51,363 nucleotides of DNA from Candidatus Latescibacter anaerobius SCGC AAA252-E07 (lineage in GTDB: Bacteria > Latescibacterota > Latescibacteria > Latescibacterales > Latescibacteraceae). The notes beneath the pieces were generated by a model, which was given only the letters and a program-made list of their open reading frames with translations, searched no databases and was not told the origin of the DNA. Shown one piece after another: positions 8,411-17,220 of the stretch. The translations under genes and the position numbers were made by a program. Positions within the stretch are counted from its first letter, which is position 1; every line of letters begins with the position of its first letter. The stretch lies in NCBI GenBank assembly GCA_000403035.1, contig AQSL01000164.1, positions 1-51,363 on the forward strand. The letters are read 5' to 3'.

Positions 8411-9742
8411 TTACTTAACAAGAAGCATCTTGCCTTTCTTTTCAAATCCTTCCGCCGCGAACCGGTAGAAATACATCCCCGATGCAAGGTTCGAGCCTTC
8501 GAATGTCACCGAATGTGTACCGGCGCTCATGTGACCGTCAACAAGAGTGGCGACCTTCTGGCCGGTAATAGAATAGACAAATAACATTACTCTCGATGGC
8601 TCGACGATCCGATAGGTGATCGTCGTCACCGGATTGAACGGATTGGGATACGAGAAAATTCTTGTAGAAAATATTATCGGTTTATCTGACTCGACATTGG
8701 TAATGTCAAGTGAAGAAGAGCTTATTCTCAATAGACCTCCATTGGTTTCGCTCCCAACATTAAATCCTATCCATACCATTCCGTCAGGTGTGATAGCCAT
8801 AGTATTAGAAAATGGCCACTTAAGTTCTTCGAAAAGCACGGAAGATATCTCACTCATATTATATTCATACCATTGGTTGTTTTTTAATTTTGCGAGTCTG
8901 TTATGATTTAAAATACCTAAAAAACCTCGCCAAATATACCCGTCAGATCCATAACTCAGCATCCCAACGGACGAACCGGATAATAATAATGACCAAGAAT
9001 CATTTGAAAACTTATATAAATCATCATTACAATTGGCATACATATCTCCACTTTCAGGATCCTGTATTATCCATTGCACATCTGTCCACCCCAAATCTGA
9101 AATCGGCAAGCCATTCCAATCAGAATAATGATAAAAATTAACACCATCGAAGTAGGATATCCCTTTAGGGCAGTTGTCACCCGTATCTCCAACACAATCT
9201 ATTTGATCAAAAGAATTATTATATACAATCCATACCCCACCTTCCATAGTTGCTGTAATTCGACCAATATATTTTTGGAGCAATCCTTCTCGATACGTTA
9301 ATATTTCATTTCCATCAAATTTTGCAGGATAATAGTATCCCGTTTCATATAATACAAGCCATAAAGTGTTGTCCGGCCCCGCGGATATTTCTTGAATGCT
9401 ATTCGGAATTTCCATGTCCTTCGAATAATATGTCCATTCAATACCATTAAAACAGGAAATATTTCCTCCATCTGCAAACCACAAAAGACCATCAGGAGAT
9501 GCAGAAACCAATGACGCGCCACCAGAAATTTCGGTAAAATTTTCCCAGTTGGATCCGTTATAGCGGAAAACAAGACCGCCTGAGCACACCCAGAGAAAGC
9601 CGTCTTTATCGACAGCCAATGATTGACGACTGCTAAACAGTGGATGCCCCAAAATTTCTTTATACAATTCATATTCGGCGCAATCCGCAGAAAAAACGGG
9701 GAAAACTAGTAATAATACTATACAAAGTAAAACAACTCTCAT
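8411..9742 (-). CDS. secreted beta-propeller protein with type IX secretion sorting domain
   Basis: 443 residues: a signal peptide (MRVVLLCIVLLLVFPVFSADC), then repeated propeller blades of the kind seen in two-component-regulator propellers (DKDGFLWVCSGGLVFRYNG, SPDGLLWFADGG, GPDNTLWLVLYE, TPDGMVWIGFN), then a C-terminal sorting domain starting at YPNPFNPVTTITYRI and ending SGMYFYRFAAEGFEKKGKMLLVK. The last domain is the type A signal for export and anchoring by the Por/type IX system. No catalytic domain is present, so it is probably a surface binding or scaffold protein. The start at 9742 is set by GGAGG nine bases upstream; the longer frame adds a charged extension. Confidence 0.85.
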   Translation of the reverse strand: MRVVLLCIVLLLVFPVFSADCAEYELYKEILGHPLFSSRQSLAVDKDGFLWVCSGGLVFRYNGSNWENFTEISGGASLVSASPDGLLWFADGGNISCFNGIEWTYYSKDMEIPNSIQEISAGPDNTLWLVLYETGYYYPAKFDGNEILTYREGLLQKYIGRITATMEGGVWIVYNNSFDQIDCVGDTGDNCPKGISYFDGVNFYHYSDWNGLPISDLGWTDVQWIIQDPESGDMYANCNDDLYKFSNDSWSLLLSGSSVGMLSYGSDGYIWRGFLGILNHNRLAKLKNNQWYEYNMSEISSVLFEELKWPFSNTMAITPDGMVWIGFNVGSETNGGLLRISSSSLDITNVESDKPIIFSTRIFSYPNPFNPVTTITYRIVEPSRVMLFVYSITGQKVATLVDGHMSAGTHSVTFEGSNLASGMYFYRFAAEGFEKKGKMLLVK

Positions 9743-9802
9743 TAATGATATTCCTCCGGTTATAAACCATGTCCAACCTTTTCGATATATTATTATTTCA
9801 CG

Positions 9803-9867
9803 AAAGGTAGGCACAAATCAGTATCACGTCAAATCATTTCTGGGCCCCCTTTCCATACAGTATGTGT
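9803..9867 (-). promoter_or_regulatory. duplicated upstream region, copy 1, with TTG/TAnnTTT promoter
   Basis: On the minus strand TTGAC (9832-9828) is followed after 18 bases by TACCTTT (9809-9803), a match to the Bacteroidetes -33 TTG / -7 TAnnTTTG pattern, about 60 bp before the ATG of the sorting-domain gene. Upstream of it, 9833-9867 is nearly identical to the region before the lipoprotein gene at 10.7 kb, including the run GGGCCC. The shared block suggests a shared regulator or a duplicated promoter. Confidence 0.6.
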
Positions 9868-9955
9868 CGATAATTATTTCATCTGAAAAGCTTTTTTCAT
9901 AACAAAAGAGTAAGCTTATTATTAATAAACAAATTGATCTGTACATGATAATCTC

Positions 9956-10684
9956 CTATAAATTATTTTTCCCAAAATCATTTACTGGTATTTCTTCAAA
10001 TAGACCCTGTTTATCTTTTTTTACACACAACAACGGCTCTATGCATCCTCGTTTCCGCAGTAAATACCACTTAAAAAGCGGTGGATACGCCATTCCTTCT
10101 ATTTTAATATCCCATGACTGGTTGATATATCGCCAGATTAATCCAAGGGTTTCGACATCCTCACAAAAGCAAAACCATGAATCATCTGTCTTAATACCAT
10201 ATTCAGGATGTGTTTCATCAAGCCACTGCACTATCTCTGCGGACAGTATTTTATTGAATCCTATATGACGAATAAATGGATCTGGGAGATCAGTAATGAT
10301 TATTTGAACTGTTTTTGTATCTATGATCCCCGCATGCTGGTATATAATGCTTATCCAATATTCGCCGGGGGTCGCAGTTGTGTTCGGATAAACTTCGATT
10401 TCTTCGACCATTTTATCCATTGAGAGTACTGATTTATCGGGAATGAGTGTAATATTTTCATCAGTTCCAAACAAGAGATCAACATCTCCGGCGAAATCCG
10501 TATTTGGTTCCAGCGAAATAAGTACCAGCCCACCACCGGCGGGGTAGCTTTTAAACTGAAGCGGCGAAATTGAAATCTCAAAAGAACCTTTATCCTCTAT
10601 CTTTTTTGAATCGTTACCAAGTACGCAACCTATTAAAAATATTACAATCAAGAAATAGCAGATGACAGAAAAAATACTTTTCAT
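9956..10684 (-). CDS. hypothetical lipoprotein
   Basis: 242 residues with a signal peptide and a clean lipobox LIGC at about residues 17-20, so it should be lipid-anchored. The following 100 residues (FEISISPLQFKSYPAGGG ... TATPGEYWISIIY) look like an immunoglobulin-like beta sandwich of the kind found in bacterial surface proteins. The rest is acidic and aromatic with several cysteines (WFCFCEDVE, KRGCIEPLLC). I do not recognise a family. It shares its upstream region with the neighbouring sorting-domain gene, which points to joint regulation rather than shared function. Confidence 0.7.
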   Translation of the reverse strand: MKSIFSVICYFLIVIFLIGCVLGNDSKKIEDKGSFEISISPLQFKSYPAGGGLVLISLEPNTDFAGDVDLLFGTDENITLIPDKSVLSMDKMVEEIEVYPNTTATPGEYWISIIYQHAGIIDTKTVQIIITDLPDPFIRHIGFNKILSAEIVQWLDETHPEYGIKTDDSWFCFCEDVETLGLIWRYINQSWDIKIEGMAYPPLFKWYLLRKRGCIEPLLCVKKDKQGLFEEIPVNDFGKNNL

Positions 10685-10736
10685 TATTTTTTCTCCTTAA
10701 ATAACTTTCCCAACTTTCATACATCAATCTCTCAAG

Positions 10737-10797
10737 AAAGTTAAGCACAAAAAATATTTCGTCAAGTCATTTCTGGGCCCCCTTTCCATACAGTATG
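10737..10797 (-). promoter_or_regulatory. duplicated upstream region, copy 2, with TTG/TAnnTTT promoter
   Basis: On the minus strand TTGAC (10765-10761), then a 17-base spacer, then TAACTTT (10743-10737), about 55 bp before the lipoprotein ATG. The 32 bases upstream of the TTG (10766-10797) repeat those of copy 1 with almost no change. Copy 1 and copy 2 are in the same orientation about 930 bp apart. Confidence 0.6.
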
Positions 10798-10948
10798 AAC
10801 ATGATTTCAATTAAGACAGTACAATATGTATATTAAAGGTTCTTTTGTATACATATATATGACAAATATACTGCTGCTTATTTGTCAAGTTTTTTTTTAA
10901 ATTTTTTCTTTTTTTATCTGCGACGATTGTATATTATTGTATTGACAG

Positions 10949-10983
10949 ATGTTTTGACAAAACATAACAGGCCCTCATATAAA
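10949..10983 (+). promoter_or_regulatory. promoter with palindromic operator before the heparinase-like gene
   Basis: A perfect 17-base palindrome ATGTTTTGACAAAACAT (10949-10965) contains a -35 box TTGACA (10954-10959). With an 18-base spacer this is followed by TATAAA (10978-10983), about 35 bp before the ATG of the polysaccharide lyase-like gene. An operator that overlaps the -35 box suggests repression. A shorter relative with the core TTTGACAAA stands before the methyltransferase gene at 38.38 kb. Confidence 0.6.
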
Positions 10984-11017
10984 AACCGGCCAATCATAAT
11001 TTAAACATGGAAAAAAA

Positions 11018-14000
11018 ATGAAATCGCAAACAATTGTTCCTGTGGTACTATTTGCGTTAAAGTGTTTAACCGGAACACCCTCTGGTGCGGAAACCGTTCT
11101 CGAACCGTTCACGTACAGCCAGAATTTCGAAACCCGCGAGCTTTCGGCATGGGCATCCTACCCTATCTGGCAGGATGCCGCATACGATGAAAAGATGCGT
11201 GTTAACACCATTGTTCCGGGCGACCCGAATATTTCCCTGGAACAGATGGTTATTCCCTATTCGAATGTGGATAACTATGCGGGCGCACAGAAAAAACTGG
11301 ATATGTACCTTGTTCCCGGATCGACCATCTCTCTCAGATATTACCTGAAAACACAGTTGCACGTTGCATTTTTCAAGGTGCGCCTTGCAGCCGGACCTGA
11401 TGGAAAAGTTGATTATACCGTGCCGGGTCCCCCGACAAACAGATGGGTATGGCTTACGGTACAGTACACCGATTTCATCAGGGAAAATCCCCGTCTCAAG
11501 GGCAAAAACATAAAGGTGAACGCCCTTGCGGTACTGGCAAAATTCCCGGATGCCGATCCTTCCATGTGTCTCTACCTCGGTCTCGATGATATTGTTTTCG
11601 ATGGCGCACGGGCAATGCATTTCCAGTTTTACGAGCCGGAAATGTACAAGCTTTCAGAATGGAAACCCTATATTCCGAACATACATTATCAAAAGAATGA
11701 TTCGTTCACGCTCTCCGGGCAATGGCCTCTGAACGCCGACAACGTTTCCCTTGAAATCGCATATTTTACCGATCCATCGAAAACTGTTTTCAAAAGCAAC
11801 CTGAAGAAGAAAAATGACACCTGGTCTTTGAATAAACTCACACTTGCTTTCCCGGAAGGGCTTTACCATGGGACCCTCACCGCATATAAAAGCAAAAAGA
11901 AACTGTCGGATACCGGGTTTACCCTCTACATCGCCCCCAAACATATCGGAGGCAATCATCCCCGCCTCTGGTTCGACAGCAGCGGTGAAAAAAGAATTAA
12001 AAGCCGCCTCTCCGATGAACGGTTCAGGGAGGTAAAAGACCATATTCTGTCGAACGCAGAAAAATCAAGAAAAGACTATCCGGTTGAGGATATTGTGTAC
12101 GATATCGACCAGTTCCCGGAAGAGGAATGGATACCGACACTGACTCCATGGTTTAACCGTATCAGGGGTTGGGGCGGGAGTATCTACAACAATGCTCTCG
12201 CTTATAAGCTTTTGGATGATACAGAAGCAGGCATCTATGCGAAAGACATATTCCTGAAAATATGCACATTCCCGACATGGCTTCATCCCTGGATGCATAA
12301 ACGCGGCAGGCACATCTACTATCCGATAGGCGAATTGGGCATGGAACTCGCCATAGGATATGACCTGCTCTATAGTCTTTTCGATGAAAACGAGCATACT
12401 GTTCTACAAAACGCACTGATGAAACAGATTATTCAGGGTGCCCATAAAGGGTATGTCGAAGATGACCTTGTCACCTGCAACACATCGAACTGGGTTGCCC
12501 ATATCACCGGCGGCTCGCTTATGTGCCAGGGAGTACTGTACGGCGATAAACATGATTTCGGATGTATGGAGCCGTATTTTACCGGAATAATACTCAAGAA
12601 CTATGATTTGATTCAGAAGGTTATCGACAGTGACGGCGCATACGGGGAAGGATATGGCTACTATAATTTTTCGATGCTCTCCTGGTCAAAAAGTCTGCCG
12701 GCGGTCGAACATGTTTTTAACGTTGATTTATCCGGCAAAATTGATAAATCCTATCGTGAATTACTATGGGCTGGAGTAGTCAAAGAGAAAAATTACTTTT
12801 ATTTCGGCGACACAGGCGGAAATTTAGGACCGCTGACCAACTGGGCATGGCTGCTTGACAAATACAAAGACCCGCGCCTGGGATGGTTGTACAATCATCT
12901 CAAGAACGGAGAAACCTTCATGGATGTGCTCTATGAAACCAGAGATGTGCCGAAACAGGATCCTTTCGATGAAAAACCGGTCACGTTTTTCAGAAATATC
13001 GGTACAACCGTTTTCAAAAGCGGGTGGGACAGTGATGATTTCGTGTTCGTTATGCGGACAGGACCGTTCATAAATCACCAGCACCTTGACCAGGGTTCGT
13101 TCTGGTTGCGAGACAGGGGCAGCACATTCATCGAAGAGCGCCACGGCTCGACCTATTACATGCAGAAACTGTATCAGTCCCATTACATACAGCCGATAGC
13201 TCACTCGACTATCTTACTCGATAACAATTATCAGAGCCAGCGCACGGGTGACCCGCTTGTGTTTGCCCAAGGATTTGAGGATTATGCGTTTCTTGAACAG
13301 TTTCTCGATGGTGAAAACGCCGCATTCAGTTCCGGAAACATCGGAAGACTGTACTGGGGAAACGTAAAGGAAATGACGCGCAACGTGCTCTACCTGAAAC
13401 CGCGAACTCTCCTGATGGTGGATGTGATAATCCCGGCAGACCGTGATGTTGAAGCGAAGCTCCTCTATCAGACACACTATCTCAATGACATAACTGCATG
13501 TGACACTCTTTCAACCATTCAAAAGGACGGAAACATACTGCATATACTGCATGTTTATCCGGAACATATCGATGTAAAAGCCGAGGAAATGCCCCATTTT
13601 TATTATACACTCCTGAACGAAAAACAACTGAAGAAAGAAGGATTTTTAAGCGTTTCCGCAAAAACAACCGGCAATCCGCTTGTTATGGCGAATATCTTAA
13701 CGACCGTCACCGGTGAAAAGCCAGCTCTTTCCGCGGATACACATGACGGTTTTGTGAAGGGTGCTATCAACGGCAAACCGTATGTTTTTTCTACAAAACC
13801 CGGATTTGTGTACGATGCCGGTGATTGTATTACTGATGCACTTGCTGTTACATGGGATGGATCAAGGTTTTTTGCCGCAAAATGTACATCGTTTGAAAAA
13901 CCCGGCTCATTTTCTCTATATTCAAATAAAGCAATTACCTGCGAAATATCGAGGAATCAAATACATTACTATCATAGCGAAGAAGATGAAGTAGTATTCA

Positions 14001-14065
14001 TTGATGACAGAGGGAAAAAATATACCCGTACTTTACCAGCCGGTGAAGGAACGGAAACATTTTAA
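11018..14065 (+). CDS. secreted heparinase II/III-like polysaccharide lyase
   Basis: 1015 residues. A short hydrophobic leader (VVLFALKCLTGTPSGAE) is followed by an N-terminal beta-sandwich likely to bind carbohydrate (about residues 25-200), a linker sandwich (200-310), an alpha/alpha toroid (about 330-650; GGSIYNNALAYKLLDD, NTSNWVAHITGGSLM, DSDGAYGEGYGYYNFS) and a C-terminal beta-sandwich lyase domain (FRNIGTTVFKSGW, FINHQHLDQGSFWLRDRGSTF). The His and Asp of NHQHLDQGSF fit heparinase II/III and alginate-lyase families. The substrate, likely a uronate-rich polysaccharide, cannot be fixed by eye. It starts the carbohydrate block and is followed at its stop codon by an intergenic repeat. Confidence 0.8.
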   Translation: MKSQTIVPVVLFALKCLTGTPSGAETVLEPFTYSQNFETRELSAWASYPIWQDAAYDEKMRVNTIVPGDPNISLEQMVIPYSNVDNYAGAQKKLDMYLVPGSTISLRYYLKTQLHVAFFKVRLAAGPDGKVDYTVPGPPTNRWVWLTVQYTDFIRENPRLKGKNIKVNALAVLAKFPDADPSMCLYLGLDDIVFDGARAMHFQFYEPEMYKLSEWKPYIPNIHYQKNDSFTLSGQWPLNADNVSLEIAYFTDPSKTVFKSNLKKKNDTWSLNKLTLAFPEGLYHGTLTAYKSKKKLSDTGFTLYIAPKHIGGNHPRLWFDSSGEKRIKSRLSDERFREVKDHILSNAEKSRKDYPVEDIVYDIDQFPEEEWIPTLTPWFNRIRGWGGSIYNNALAYKLLDDTEAGIYAKDIFLKICTFPTWLHPWMHKRGRHIYYPIGELGMELAIGYDLLYSLFDENEHTVLQNALMKQIIQGAHKGYVEDDLVTCNTSNWVAHITGGSLMCQGVLYGDKHDFGCMEPYFTGIILKNYDLIQKVIDSDGAYGEGYGYYNFSMLSWSKSLPAVEHVFNVDLSGKIDKSYRELLWAGVVKEKNYFYFGDTGGNLGPLTNWAWLLDKYKDPRLGWLYNHLKNGETFMDVLYETRDVPKQDPFDEKPVTFFRNIGTTVFKSGWDSDDFVFVMRTGPFINHQHLDQGSFWLRDRGSTFIEERHGSTYYMQKLYQSHYIQPIAHSTILLDNNYQSQRTGDPLVFAQGFEDYAFLEQFLDGENAAFSSGNIGRLYWGNVKEMTRNVLYLKPRTLLMVDVIIPADRDVEAKLLYQTHYLNDITACDTLSTIQKDGNILHILHVYPEHIDVKAEEMPHFYYTLLNEKQLKKEGFLSVSAKTTGNPLVMANILTTVTGEKPALSADTHDGFVKGAINGKPYVFSTKPGFVYDAGDCITDALAVTWDGSRFFAAKCTSFEKPGSFSLYSNKAITCEISRNQIHYYHSEEDEVVFIDDRGKKYTRTLPAGEGTETF

Positions 14066-14280
14066 GAGGGCGGTAAAAAAGTATTTTCACGCGCCCCGGC
14101 TTGTAATATATGACTGTGTTGCTGTCAAGGGCAAGACAAGCCGGCCATACATAAAAATTGTTATTTATTATTGACTTACCCCTTGTAATATATTCTCTTT
14201 ATTCATGCTAATTATACTTTATTGGCCGGCCCTTGACAGCTTAAATTCTGACCCTGATAGTTTTTCACAACGCTTTTAAA
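14061..14280 (+). repeat. intergenic repeat family, copy A (long form)
   Basis: Begins with TTAAGAGGGCGGT right at the stop of the lyase gene. It has the short hairpin half-site TTTTCAC, the long internal arms CTGTCAAGGGC (about 14127) and GCCCTTGACAGC (about 14229), and ends GATAGTTTTTCACAACGCTTTTAA. The spacer between the internal arms is about 90 bases and AT-rich, longer than in copies B and C. It contains no open frame. Confidence 0.85.
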
Positions 14281-14366
14281 AGATATAGAATGTATCAGGA
14301 ATCCTGAATAAGAATCTCTATTATCCGTAAGCATCCTTGATTCATACTATATGAACACGCACATGC

Positions 14367-15146
14367 ATGGAACAGCCGATGTTGAAAGAGCAATTCAGTC
14401 TCAAAGACAAGAAAGGGATTATTACCGGGGCTTCACGCGGTCTCGGCAGAGGCATGGCGGAAGGACTCGCAGAAATGGGCGCCGAGCTTGTGATAGCTGC
14501 ACGTGATATGAAACAACTAAAAAAAGCTGCCCGGGAACTGCAGGTTCATGGAGTCAAAGTTGTACCGGTAAAAACCGATGTCGGGAAAGTTGATGATTTA
14601 AAACGCCTTGTTGAAACAACATGCACTGAACTGGGCGATATTGATTTCGTCTTCTGTAATGCGGGTATCATTCGACGCGGCGTTTCCCATGAACATTCAG
14701 TTGAAGATTTTGATGAGATGTACCGTGTGAATGTGCGCGGTGTTTTTGTTCTTGCGCAGCTTGCCGCCCGGGTAATGATTGAACGCAGTCATGGCGGTTC
14801 AATTGTGATAACCGATTCGGTGGTATCCTCCCATGGAAGTCTTAACGTCCCCGGTTATGTGTCCTCAAAGGGCGCCCTTAACTCGCTCATCAGAGCGCTT
14901 GCGAACGACTGGGGACCTTATAACATACGTGTCAACGGTATTGCGCCCGGTTTTTGCGAAACCAAGATGACCGAGGGTATCCGTAATAATCCCGAACGTT
15001 ATAAGTATCTTACTGCCAGAATGGCGCTCAAACGATGGGGAAAACCTGAGGATTTTGCCGGTGCAGCAGTCTATCTTGCCAGCAATGCCTCAAACTATGT
15101 AACCGGAACCACACTTCATATCGATGGAGGTTTTCTATCGATGTAA
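14367..15146 (+). CDS. SDR-family oxidoreductase
   Basis: 259 residues, the standard length of a classical short-chain dehydrogenase. It has the nucleotide site TGASRGLGRG (20-29), CNAG (97-100), catalytic Ser151, Tyr164 and Lys168 (YVSSK), and ends with VTGTTLHIDGGF. It resembles gluconate 5-dehydrogenase and keto-deoxy-sugar reductases, so a role in uronate or sugar oxidation and reduction fits the neighbours; the substrate is inferred. It is a lone gene between repeat copies A and B. A TCAGGA-A-TCCTGA palindrome about 60 bp upstream (14295-14307) may be an operator. An internal ATG at 14379 is an alternative start. Confidence 0.9.
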   Translation: MEQPMLKEQFSLKDKKGIITGASRGLGRGMAEGLAEMGAELVIAARDMKQLKKAARELQVHGVKVVPVKTDVGKVDDLKRLVETTCTELGDIDFVFCNAGIIRRGVSHEHSVEDFDEMYRVNVRGVFVLAQLAARVMIERSHGGSIVITDSVVSSHGSLNVPGYVSSKGALNSLIRALANDWGPYNIRVNGIAPGFCETKMTEGIRNNPERYKYLTARMALKRWGKPEDFAGAAVYLASNASNYVTGTTLHIDGGFLSM

Positions 15147-15184
15147 GTTTTTTTTAGAAATGTGATAAATACAAAAACCTGTAT

Positions 15185-15334
15185 TCTTAAGAGGGCGGTG
15201 AAGAAATCCTTTTTCACGCACCCTGTAATGAAATATATATCGTTTGTAGCTGTCAAGGGCATGTAAATCAAGGCTTCGCTCTGACCCTTGACAGCTTGAA
15301 TCATGAAACTGATAGTTTTTCACCAGAATTTTAA
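15185..15334 (+). repeat. intergenic repeat family, copy B
   Basis: 150 bp. It starts TTAAGAGGGCGGTGAAGAAA, continues with CTTTTTCACGCACCC and the AT-rich ATGAAATATATATCGTTTG. The internal stem CTGTCAAGGGC / ACCCTTGACAGC closes a loop that contains a second small stem around GGCTTCGCTC, and the end is GATAGTTTTTCACCAGAATTTTAA. Same orientation as A, with the SDR gene between them. Confidence 0.88.
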
Positions 15335-15425
15335 ATAACGTTAAAAAAAAAGGGTGATTGAATGAACTCACCATCATTTTCTTAGCCATATCGTCCGGAC
15401 ATTTCCTCCAGACCCGTTTTCATTA

Positions 15426-17186
15426 TCACACACCACGGCGGACAGTTTTTATCCACAATATAAATCCGATAACAAACATAATTCCTCCGGCCAGAACATC
15501 GAGAACCAGGGCTTTCGTGTCCCCGGAGAATTTCATCACTATTCCCAGAAATGCGAGAATGAAACCCAGAATCATCACTGCAATACCGACTGCATAAAAC
15601 GGCGACTGTCGTCCTCCCAGTGTTTTTTCAACTTTCGGTTCGGTGGGAATATCCATCTGTTTGAAGAATTCCTTTACGCGTACCTTCTCTTTTTCCGGCG
15701 ATAAAAATAAGGAGGAACCGATCCACATTCCAAGAATGGTAACGATAACATTGACGCCTATTGATAAGGAATTATACCCCTGTTTCAGCCAGTATGCAAG
15801 CGTTGCATCAACCTCCACACGATCACTATAAACACCGAGGAGAATCATATTAATAATCACGAGGCCCACACCGGAAAGCGTACCGCACAGTACTCCGGTT
15901 ATTGCGCCGCGGGAATTAAGTTTTTTAATAATCAGCCCGCCGAGAAGCGGAAGCATTACAGCCGGACCGAGCGCTCCAGTGGCTTTATTCATGATGTCAT
16001 ACAGGTTCAATCCCCTGATATAGTTTATCCCGATGGCGCAGAAAATGGTTATCAAACCGATAATTGCGGTATTAATCCGTCCCCACTTTATGAACGTCTT
16101 TTCATCGGCATCCGGTCTGATAACTTTCCCGTAAAAGTCCTTGGTCAGAACACCTGACATAACATTGTAATCGCTTCCGAGCGTGGACAATGTGGCGCTG
16201 AACATGCCTGCAACCATGAGTCCCATAATTCCCGGAGGCAGTATCTTAAGGGACAGCGCAACATAGGCGTATTTACTGCCATCCTCGGTAGCGCCCAGTT
16301 CCGGCAGTAATATTCGTGCTGCCATGGCGGGCAGGAAAAATATCACGAAACCTACCGATGAAAGTCCCACCATGGTGAGCGCAACTTTTTTGGCATCCGA
16401 TTCGGTTGCCACACAATTGTATTTCTGTACGAGCGCCCATGTTGCGTTGTAACTTATGCCAATCAGCACTGCAAACATAACCCAGTCAAACGCGCCGTAC
16501 GGAGGGGAAAGAAGACGAAAAAAACCTTCCGGGGTTTTTGCGATAAGTCCTCCGAATCCGCCTACTGCATAAATTGAAAGCGGAAACAAAATAAGAACCG
16601 CAAGACTCAGGACGGTGAATTGTATGAAATCCGTTACCAGAACTGCCCACTGCCCGCCGAGCAATGTGTAAAGTATCATTATAATACCGACAAAAACGAT
16701 GCATACTTCAAGGGTGAACCAGCTCTGTCCGATCGCCATAACCAGGAAAATAGCAGTGGAATAAACTCTCAGGGCATTATCGATAAACCTGAGCGGAATT
16801 CCGGTCCAGACGAACAACTGGTGTACAAATCTGTTATAGCGCTGTCCTATGAATCCGAGAGGTGTCATTACTCGTGCGCGCCGCCACTTCGCAGAAAAAA
16901 AGAAGGCCGCTATGAGCATAGCCGGGACTACCACCCAGCATAAAGTTACCGAAACAAAGCCATACTTATACGCAAGCTGGGGATATATTACGAATGAAAG
17001 CGCACTAAACGATGCCATCCAGAGGGAAATACCCGCAAGCCACCAGGGAACCGCTGCTCCCGCAGCGAAATAGTCTTTCGATTTTTTAATAAAACGCTTG
17101 AAGAATATACCGATAAAAATTATTACGCAGAAATAAGCAATAATTAAAGCATAATCAACCACATGCAGCGATCCAAAGTCCTGCAT
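15426..17186 (-). CDS. sodium:solute symporter (SSS family)
   Basis: 586 residues with the many membrane helices of the SSS family and its signature near residue 330: GMFSATLSTLGSDYNVMSGVLTKDFY. The N-terminus DYALIIAYFCVIIFIGIFF and the SKDYFAAGAAVPWW segment are typical of sodium/sugar and sodium/carboxylate members. It is 34 bp after the Gfo/Idh/MocA gene on the same strand, so the pair is probably one operon in which the transporter brings in the sugar or sugar acid that the oxidoreductase works on. The extra C-terminal helices after about residue 500 are common in the group. Confidence 0.93.
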   Translation of the reverse strand: MQDFGSLHVVDYALIIAYFCVIIFIGIFFKRFIKKSKDYFAAGAAVPWWLAGISLWMASFSALSFVIYPQLAYKYGFVSVTLCWVVVPAMLIAAFFFSAKWRRARVMTPLGFIGQRYNRFVHQLFVWTGIPLRFIDNALRVYSTAIFLVMAIGQSWFTLEVCIVFVGIIMILYTLLGGQWAVLVTDFIQFTVLSLAVLILFPLSIYAVGGFGGLIAKTPEGFFRLLSPPYGAFDWVMFAVLIGISYNATWALVQKYNCVATESDAKKVALTMVGLSSVGFVIFFLPAMAARILLPELGATEDGSKYAYVALSLKILPPGIMGLMVAGMFSATLSTLGSDYNVMSGVLTKDFYGKVIRPDADEKTFIKWGRINTAIIGLITIFCAIGINYIRGLNLYDIMNKATGALGPAVMLPLLGGLIIKKLNSRGAITGVLCGTLSGVGLVIINMILLGVYSDRVEVDATLAYWLKQGYNSLSIGVNVIVTILGMWIGSSLFLSPEKEKVRVKEFFKQMDIPTEPKVEKTLGGRQSPFYAVGIAVMILGFILAFLGIVMKFSGDTKALVLDVLAGGIMFVIGFILWIKTVRRGV

Positions 17187-17220
17187 TCATCCCCCTCTTT
17201 TTATGCATCAATCATTTTTT

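Noticed and set aside
11066..13667. Several open frames opposite the heparinase-like gene
   Set aside because: All overlap a 1015-residue gene with clear domains and have shadow-like composition.
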